This document shows positions 57,853 through 64,000 of a stretch of DNA of 64,000 nt, in pieces. Origin of the DNA: Epiperipatus broadwayi (taxonomy: Eukaryota > Onychophora > Udeonychophora > Euonychophora > Peripatidae). Positions within the stretch are counted from its first letter, which is position 1, and each line of letters starts with the position of its first letter. The stretch is taken from contig JAQFVV010000152.1 of NCBI GenBank assembly GCA_028023455.1, positions 1,798,001 to 1,862,000 of the forward strand, given 5' to 3'. Under the pieces are notes generated by a model, which did no database searches, was not told where the DNA came from, and saw only the letters and a program-made list of their open reading frames with translations. The translations under genes and the position numbers were made by a program.

Positions 57853-58984
57853 CACCTGGGTCTCTTTTTACACAGACTTATTTAACATGATTTTGAAGTT
57901 ACACGATTCATGTTTCACCGGAAGACGAACTCCGATAATGCGCTATTACTTTAAATAATAAATTTCACACACTTACATTATATTGAAAGTAATAGCACAT
58001 TGTTGGAAATTGACTTTCATCTTAGTAATTTCAATATTTTCAGTGCTTTATAATAGTAAGATTTTATGCAATAATAAAATTAAAATCATGATTTCCACAT
58101 TTTATGTATACACACATTAAATTTTACAAGATTATAATGTAAATTTGTTCAAACGTTGTGTGTGTTAATTTTGCATTTTTAATCACATTCTGTTTTTGCT
58201 TTTTTAAAAAAGAACATAATCAATTATTAATCATTTAGTGTTCACAAGTATATTTTTAAAAGGTGAGTAATAGCAGTGGGCACAATTAAATTTGACAATT
58301 AAAAATTAAAATCTGATTTTTAATTGTAATTAACAATTTAAAAATTACTTATGGTGACTTGAAATTAATGTGATGTGAAATTTGATTTTTAAACAGAATT
58401 GAAAATTAAAAAATTAAAGACAAAAATAAGAAGTTGGCGCTTGTTGTGTTTTCTCTTGTGAAGAATCTGATTTTTTACCAGTTTGCAAACGAATATCTCA
58501 AAGATTAATTACTAATTACGTTGTCACCAGAAAACCATAAACACAACATGAGAGTGAAGTTAGCACTAGTTGTATTTCCTCTTGTGAAGAATCTGATTTT
58601 TTACCAGTTTGCAAATGATCCTGTTTACCGGCAAACAGCGATAATAATTAAAACATGTATAAAAAGTGTAAATTACTGTACTGTAAATTATGCATAAAAA
58701 TATATTATTTTGAATAAAATTAAATATTATAGTTAAAAAAAGTTTGTCTTGTATCAATTTTTTTCAAATTTGAAATTTTTTATTAGTCATATTTTATTTC
58801 CTTATTTTTTTTTTTGTGCGAATTTTGAAGTAATCTTACATTGATGTTTTGCTGTTATGTGATTTTTGAAAAATCACAGTCTGTATCCCCCCTTTTTCAA
58901 GGTAAGTTACGTTTATTTTTGCACAATTTCGTTTGTGCGTGTTTTCCGAGGAACCTATCTATTGCATAAAATGAGACCCAGTTG
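57853..58984 (+). mobile_element. Deleted pogo/Tigger-type DNA transposon, copy 2
   Basis: TA flanks (57851-57852, 58985-58986). Left end CACCTGGGTCTCTTTTTACA; right end, reverse complement, CAACTGGGTCTCATTTTATG. It shares nearly the whole non-coding body with copy 1: GGCGCTATTACTTTAAATAAT-type hairpin, ACACACATTAAATTTTACAA, TATTTTTAAAAGGTGAG, AAATTAAAAAATTAAAGACA, ATATTTTGTTTTAAATAAAAT-like block and GAGGAACCTATCTA. It lacks the helix-turn-helix ORF. Internally GTTTTCTCTTGTGAAGAATCTGATTTTTTACCAG occurs twice (58448 and 58570), a duplication absent from copy 1. Confidence 0.85.
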
Positions 58985-58986
58985 TA

Positions 58987-59222
58987 CATTGAATTTATGA
59001 CAAATTAAAGATTTAAAAATATAAATATAATTGCACTGTTAACTTACTAAATCTATTATATTAGAGCTTCTACTCGCATATATATGTGTGCTAATACATA
59101 TGTAATGATGTTTACACAGATGCAGCTTTAATTAAATATACAGATATGTAGATATACATTCAATACATAGATATATGTGTAAATATGTGTATATACATAA
59201 ATATACATAAGTATATGTGTGC
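58987..59222. other. No feature recognised
   Basis: AT-rich with scattered TATATG runs. Confidence 0.4.
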
Positions 59223-59305
59223 TTGGCAGGATTTAAACCTAGGATAATTACTACTATAAGACATAGTAGGTGAAACGGATGTGCGCCAATATATATCGTT
59301 TCAAT
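59223..59305 (-). repeat. Possible tRNA-derived SINE head
   Basis: On the minus strand TGGCGCACATCCG (A-box-like) is followed at about 45 bases by TAGGTTTAAATCCTG (B-box-like). Spacing fits a tRNA. One copy only. Confidence 0.4.
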
Positions 59306-60204
59306 ATATGTATGTATTAATGAGTAATTTTATCTATAAATAGCAAACAGTGGAAATATAAATAATTTCATCAATAAAAGATAAAACTTTTTATTATTAT
59401 TATTATATTATTAGTTAGTGCAATTATTCTCTTAGCATCAAATAACTAACTCAAAACTCTTTCTCCATGTTTATGTCATTTTCAAAACTGTTTTAACAAA
59501 TAATAATTAAATAAAATTATATATTCCGGTCATTAATTAAAAATAAAATAAGGATTTTAATGTTGCTGTCGCATTGAATCAATGTGCCTGGAATAAATGC
59601 GTTTAACAGACTTACTAATTGTGGGAAAATGTAGTAGAGAAACCTAATTCCTTTTATTGTTTTTAACATGTATACTATTCTAAATAATAATTAGATAATG
59701 CTCCAAAAAGTTACATGTGACCAACTAGATTTATCACTTTGCAGAACACTCACTAGATATATTTTTATAATATAGAAAATCATCACATAATTGCAACAGT
59801 AATCCAACTTTTATATTTATGTATTATAAATGTGGCATTTGTTGTTAAAGTAGTATGAAATTCCCACCTGTTTAAATTCTCAATAGGTCCTTAAACATAA
59901 AATACTAAAAAAGAAATTGCTTTGAAGTTCATAAGAAGTTGATTGCCAAAAGTGATAGAAGTAGCCATGATTTGTGAACTTTAAATCTACTATTTTACAA
60001 CTGTGCTAACCATGCAGATCTCACTGGAGTCATTGTCTAATTAACACATTACCATTGAAATAATTACCTTTTGTGCAACTAATAAATTAGCATTGATTTT
60101 AAGTGGGGTTTTTTTGCATGTTTATTAAAATGACTCTAATAAGTCCGATTTGTGAATACTCAATCAATGTCTACTTCTTCATAAAATATTGTATATATAT
60201 AAAT

Positions 60205-60238
<34 letters not shown>

Positions 60239-60250
60239 TATTAATCAATG
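59306..60250. other. No gene; a second weak tRNA-like stretch and microsatellites
   Basis: 59955-60030 has, on the minus strand, TGGTTAGCACAGTTG and GTTCACAAATC, spaced as tRNA A and B boxes. TA/ATT microsatellites lie at 59388-59413 and 60190-60240. Otherwise nothing. Confidence 0.4.
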
Positions 60251-60254
60251 TCTA

Positions 60255-60895
60255 TATTCCAATTATAATAAAATATATATAATTATTCAAAACAATACAA
60301 TAATTAATACTGTAAAAATATTTTAAAAAACAAATATATACCACAATTTAATAGAAGTACTTTCAACTTTCTATGTAGTCGTTATCAACTAGATTCAAAT
60401 TGTATTACAAAAAACCATTACAAATGTAAACAAAAAGTAATACATCATACATCAATTTTCCCACAATTCATTAATTTTTATATTGGCAGTCTGTCTATTT
60501 ATCAAATGTTGCTTTTCACTTTTTATTAACATAGCTTCTTTAATTTTGTGTTTATTATTATTTCTTTCAATACACAAAATCTTAACTTTATTAAAATCAA
60601 AATCAAAACCATAATTACATGTTACATTATGATCAAAAAATACTGATAGTGATACATCATCATTTTTAACATTCTCTTGTCTTGATTTTTGTACTCGTTT
60701 ATATAACAACAAATGCTCCTTTGATCTTTTCGCCAATGTACATCGAGATTCACATATATATGCCTTTCCACAAACACACAGCCATTTATATATTGCACAA
60801 CTTTGATTTAAAATACATCTATTTTTTGAATTATTTATTAATCTATTTAAATTAGGAGTAGTATAAAATACCATTTATTTGTAATGAACAAGTGA
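60255..60895 (-). mobile_element. Penelope-like (family A), left endonuclease arm
   Basis: Reverse complement of 62565-63190: both carry ATTGTATTGTTTTGAATAATTATATA, CTTCTATTAAATTGTGGTATATATTTG, TTGATAAGTAGACAGACTGCCAATATAAAAA-type and ATACTACTCCTAATTTAAATAG blocks, spelled on opposite strands. The arm holds the 3' end of the element with its endonuclease and faces away from the central repeat block. Confidence 0.85.
60452..60874 (-). CDS. Penelope-like GIY-YIG endonuclease domain (family A), 5' truncated
   Basis: An uninterrupted 140-codon frame. Residues 7-25 (PNLNRLINNSKNRCILNQS) are the linker after the missing reverse transcriptase. Residues 26-54 are the endonuclease core: CAIYKWLCVCGKAYICESRC TLAKRSKEH, with AIY for GIY, YIC for YIG, Arg44 and the conserved E53-H54 pair. 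Then come SVFFDHNVTCNYGFDFDFNK and a C-terminal helix with KEAMLIKSEKQHLINRQTAN. In intact Penelope-like elements this domain nicks the target for reverse transcription. The open frame suggests relatively recent insertion, but it lacks the RT, and the altered YIG glycine may impair it. The Met used is only the first in frame; the true protein would start far upstream. The nearest hammerhead, also on the minus strand (61123-61068), lies about 200 bases upstream of it. Confidence 0.8.
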   Translation of the reverse strand: MVFYTTPNLNRLINNSKNRCILNQSCAIYKWLCVCGKAYICESRCTLAKRSKEHLLLYKRVQKSRQENVKNDDVSLSVFFDHNVTCNYGFDFDFNKVKILCIERNNNKHKIKEAMLIKSEKQHLINRQTANIKINELWEN

Positions 60896-61067
60896 AATTT
60901 ATAAAACAGATATATAATAGTAATAGTAACAAGTCAGAAGTCACATGACTTATATATAGCTTGCACTTACTAATATGTAAAGTTAAGAGCGTGCTAATAG
61001 CTCTAAACAAGCTTTTTTTTTTTTATTTATGATAAATGCTACTACAAGAGAAGGCATTCAAATCATG

Positions 61068-61123
61068 GTCCCCATCCCCAGACCGGTTTCGACCTATGGG
61101 TCTCTTCAGTGAGGAGTTGGGAC
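61068..61123 (-). ncRNA. Type I hammerhead ribozyme, minus strand
   Basis: Same 56 bases as the plus copies, read on the minus strand. Boxes: CTGAAGA, GACC-CATA-GGTC stem II, GAAA, ACCGGT stem III, cleavage after GTC between 61081 and 61080. Stem I pairs GTCCC with GGGAC and TCCTCA with TGGGGA around a small internal loop. All conserved core bases are intact. Confidence 0.9.
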
Positions 61124-61179
61124 ATTAGATCTAAAAAACCAACTCAAGCAAATGCTTGAGTTGGTTTTTTAGATCTAAT

Positions 61180-61235
61180 GTCCCAACTCCTCACTGAAGA
61201 GACCCATAGGTCGAAACCGGTCTGGGGATGGGGAC
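61180..61235 (+). ncRNA. Type I hammerhead ribozyme, plus copy 1
   Basis: Self-cleaving RNA motif. Order: stem I 5' strand GTCCC-AAC-TCCTCA; core CTGAAGA; stem II GACC, loop CATA, GGTC; core GAAA; stem III half CC/GG around the A-T core pair (ACCGGT, palindromic); cleavage site GTC; stem I 3' strand TGGGGA-TG-GGGAC. Predicted cleavage between 61222 and 61223. Stem III has no loop, so two molecules or two tandem copies would have to pair to make a stable stem, as known for short-stem-III hammerheads. Confidence 0.92.
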
Positions 61236-61592
61236 CATGATTTGAATGCCTTCTCTTGTAGTAGCATTTATCATAAATAAAAAAAAAAAAAGCTTGTTTA
61301 GAGCTATTAGCACGCTCTTAACTTTACATATTAGTAAGTGCAAGCTATATATAAGTCATGTGACTTCTGACTTGTTACTATTACTATTATTATTTTGCTG
61401 TTGTGGCTTTAGCTAAATTAAAGAGCTAAGCCTACTAATATATGGAGTATCTGAATTAAGTTCAGGCCCATATGATTTTTTCAGTTGGAGAGCTGACTTT
61501 AAAGACATGTAGATGTCTAAAAGTTTCAGATCTTTTTCTAACAATTATCTTTTAGATAAATGCTTTGCTTGAGTTGGTTTTTTAGATCTAAT

Positions 61593-61648
61593 GTCCCAAC
61601 TCCTCACTGAAGAGACCCATAGGTCGAAACCGGTCTGGGGATGGGGAC
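61593..61648 (+). ncRNA. Type I hammerhead ribozyme, plus copy 2
   Basis: Identical in all core and stem positions to plus copy 1. Predicted cleavage between 61635 and 61636. Confidence 0.92.
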
Positions 61649-62001
61649 CACGATTTGAATGCCTTCTCTTGTAGTAGCATTTATCATAAATAAAAAAAAA
61701 AGCTTGTTTAGAGCTATTAGCACGCTCTTAACTTTACATATTAGTAAGTGCAAGCTATATATAAGTCATGTGACTTCTGACTTGTTACTATTACTATTAT
61801 TATTTTGCTGTTGTGGCTTTAGCTAAATTAAAGAGCTAAGCCTACTAATATATGGAGTATCTGAATTAAGTTCAGGCCCATATGATTTTTTCAGTTGGAG
61901 AGCTGACTTTAAAGACATGTAGATGTCTAAAAGTTTCAGATCTTTTTCTAACAATTATCTTTTAGATAAATGCTTTGCTTGAGTTGGTTTTTAGATCTAA
62001 T

Positions 62002-62057
62002 GTCCCAACTCCTCACTGAAGAGACCCATAGGTCGAAACCGGTCTGGGGATGGGGAC
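62002..62057 (+). ncRNA. Type I hammerhead ribozyme, plus copy 3
   Basis: Identical in all core and stem positions to plus copy 1. Predicted cleavage between 62044 and 62045. Confidence 0.92.
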
Positions 62058-62415
62058 CACGATTTGAATGCCTTCTCTTGTAGTAGCATTTATCATAAAT
62101 AAAAAAAAAAAAAAGCTTGTTTAGAGCTATTAGCACGCTCTTAACTTTACATATTAGTAAGTGCAAGCTATATATAAGTCATGTGACTTCTGACTTGTTA
62201 CTATTACTATTATTATTTTGCTGTTGTGGCTTTAGCTAAATTAAAGAGCTAAGCCTACTAATATATGGAGTATCTGAATTAAGTTCAGGCCCATATGATT
62301 TTTTCAGTTGGAGAGCTGACTTTAAAGACATGTAGATGTCTAAAAGTTTCAGATCTTTTTCTAACAATTATCTTTTAGATAAATGCTTTGCTTGAGTTGG
62401 TTTTTTAGATCTAAT

Positions 62416-62471
62416 GTCCCAACTCCTCACTGAAGAGACCCATAGGTCGAAACCGGTCTGGGGATGGGGAC
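62416..62471 (+). ncRNA. Type I hammerhead ribozyme, plus copy 4
   Basis: Identical in all core and stem positions to plus copy 1. Predicted cleavage between 62458 and 62459. It is the last ribozyme before the plus-strand endonuclease arm, about 110 bases upstream of it. Confidence 0.92.
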
Positions 62472-62564
62472 CACGATTTGAATGCCTTCTCTTGTAGTAG
62501 CATTTATCATAAATAAAAAAAAAAAGCTTGTTTAGAGCTATTAGCACGCTCTTAACTTTAAAAC

Positions 62565-63190
62565 AGATATATAAAAATATATGTCGATTTGCATTTTATA
62601 CTACTCCTAATTTAAATAGATTAATAAATAATTCAAAAAATAGATGTAGTATTTGAAATCAAAGTTGTGCAATATATAAATTGCTGGGTGTTTGTGGACA
62701 GGAATATATAGATGAATCTCGATGTACATTGGAGAAAAGATCAAAGGAGCATTTGTTGTTATATAAACGAGTACAAAAATTAAAACGAGATTGTTAAAAA
62801 TGATGACATATTACCATCAGTATTATTTGATCATAATGTAACATGTAATTATGGTTTTGATTTTGATTTTAATAAAGTTAAGATTTTGTGTATTAAAAGA
62901 AATAATAATAAATGCAAAATTAAAAAGCTATGTTAATAAAAAGTGAAAAGCAACATTTGATAAGTAGACAGACTGCCAATATAAAAACTAATGAATTGTG
63001 GGAAAATTAATGTAGGACATATTACATTTTGTTTATATTTGTAATGGTTTTTGTAATACAATTGGAATCTAGTTGATAACAACTACATAGATAGCTGGAA
63101 GTACTTCTATTAAATTGTGGTATATATTTGTTTTTTAAAATATTTTTTACTGTATTAATTATTGTATTGTTTTGAATAATTATATATATA
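62565..63190 (+). pseudogene. Penelope-like (family A), right endonuclease arm, decayed
   Basis: Inverted copy of 60255-60895. The plus strand gives, with frame changes, TPNLNRLINNSKNRC-like, AIYKLLGVCGQEYIDESRCT, LEKRSKEHLLLYKRVQKLKR, VLFDHNVTCNYGFDFDFNKV and RQTANIKTNELWEN before a stop at about 63010. Several small deletions and frameshifts separate it from the left arm, so this copy is more damaged even though the terminal repeats between them are nearly identical. Confidence 0.8.
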
Positions 63191-63740
63191 TATATATATA
63201 TATGTATCAATTATATATATTATGAAATCTAATAAATGTGTTTGCATATACTTGCTTTATTTAAAAATAATATCTGCCATTAGAACCAGCAGTTTACAGA
63301 GTTGGTATAAGTCATAGTTAGTAAATGTACATTTTCAATGGATCAATTTATTTACATAAAATGGTAGTTAAGTGTATAGTTAGGGCTGGCAGAAGGTGGC
63401 AAGCAAGGTAAGCAAGACATGAGGATGCTAAGACAAGAGGGGCATGAAAATAGTGCAGAATGAAGAATATATTTTTGTTGTTACAAATATTAATTAATTT
63501 ATGAATATTAATTAATGCAACTTGGTTCATTATTTATATAAAATAAAGAAATGTAAACATGTTAAAATAAACAATCACTTCTTGAAATGCGATTTATCAG
63601 TTATATTTTTTTCTGCTAGGTTTATGGCATCCATATTTCACATGCTGTTGCTATATGAAGTGAAAAAAGAGCAGTCTATTCTACTGTTACTATCCATGAC
63701 CTTATATATATATATATTGTTCTGATTATTTAGTATCTTT
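63191..63740. other. No gene; TA runs
   Basis: A TA run ends at about 63202; the rest is AT-rich without supported features (a TA run also at 63702-63716). Confidence 0.45.
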
Positions 63741-63741
63741 A

Positions 63742-63953
<212 letters not shown>

Positions 63954-64000
63954 TACACATCAAAAATTTTATTGATTTATTACAAAAATAATATTATTTT

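Larger units (their letters stand above)
60905..61395. mobile_element. Palindrome of two Penelope-like terminal repeats
   Basis: Two copies of the repeat face each other with their centre near 61152, in AACTCAAGCAAATGCTTGAG. The arms (about 60911-61150 and 61153-61393) are almost identical for about 240 bases. They contain GGTTTTTTAGATCTAATGTC, the ribozyme, AATGCCTTCTCTTGTAGTAG, the poly-A stretch, AAGCTTGTTTAGAGCTATTA and AAGTCATGTGACTTCTGACT. The high identity means the inversion is young or homogenised. Confidence 0.9.
61388..62515 (+). mobile_element. Tandem array of Penelope-like terminal repeats, unit about 412 bp
   Basis: Three nearly identical direct units between the ribozymes at 61180, 61593, 62002 and 62416 (spacings 413, 409, 414; differences largely lie in poly-A length and the TTTTTT run). 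Each unit contains TTGCTGTTGTGGCTTTAGCT, ACTAATATATGGAGTATCTG, TTCAGTTGGAGAGCTGACTT, AGACATGTAGATGTCTAAAA, TTAGATAAATGCTTTGCTTG, the ribozyme and AGCTTGTTTAGAGCTATTAG. AGACATGTAGATGTCT can form a small hairpin. A partial unit after the last ribozyme runs into the plus-strand endonuclease arm at about 62560. Confidence 0.93.

Overview
This is AT-rich animal DNA, visually well under 35% GC. It holds one recognisable host gene and a dense, layered set of mobile-element remains. The gene is a fatty-acid-binding-protein (FABP) family member with animal-type intron positions. The repeats are Penelope-like elements, RTE-type and other LINEs, tRNA-derived SINEs, hAT and pogo/Tigger-type DNA transposons, and long microsatellites. 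This suggests a metazoan with a large, repeat-rich, low-GC genome, probably an invertebrate; I cannot name the species. Most long open frames are chance products of low GC or of microsatellites.

Layout, 1-22 kb: the minus strand carries the first two coding exons of an FABP gene (exon 1 at 21895-21964, exon 2 at 4574-4752), separated by an intron of about 17.1 kb. A TATA-like box and a perfect CRE palindrome lie just upstream. Exons 3 and 4 would lie beyond base 1. The introns are filled with Penelope-like (PLE) fragments, a deleted Tigger element with its DNA-binding domain, fold-back repeats and a SINE.

Layout, 22-46 kb: a region without host genes, dominated by retroelements. It has a three-copy fold-back repeat next to a 470-bp GATA satellite, recurring tRNA-derived SINEs, and four pieces of one RTE-type LINE family, two of them long copies lying head to head (33.77-36.31 kb minus, 36.83-39.48 kb plus). 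There are also palindromic PLE copies at 31.0-33.1 kb and 41.5-45.5 kb. The second is split by a 3-kb non-RTE LINE and by a tRNA-like insertion with its own 16-bp duplication.

Layout, 46-64 kb: another palindromic PLE (48.4-49.8 kb), a short element with perfect 45-bp inverted repeats, a near-perfect 104-bp hairpin, a non-autonomous hAT element with an exact 8-bp target duplication and an internal minisatellite, a second Tigger copy, and the most striking locus, 60.25-63.19 kb. There, two inverted GIY-YIG endonuclease fragments of a PLE flank a block of terminal repeats arranged as one minus-strand copy against four plus-strand copies.

Each of those five repeats contains an apparently intact type I hammerhead ribozyme: CTGAAGA core, 4-bp stem II with a CATA loop, GAAA, palindromic ACCGGT stem III, and GTC cleavage site. 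The four plus-strand ribozymes are spaced 413, 409 and 414 bases apart. Self-cleavage of a read-through transcript would release RNAs of about 410 nt. Decayed relatives of the same repeat and ribozyme occur at 1.9, 7.0, 20.6 and 29.9 kb. Hammerheads in PLEs are already described as a class; the arrangement here is the part worth following up.
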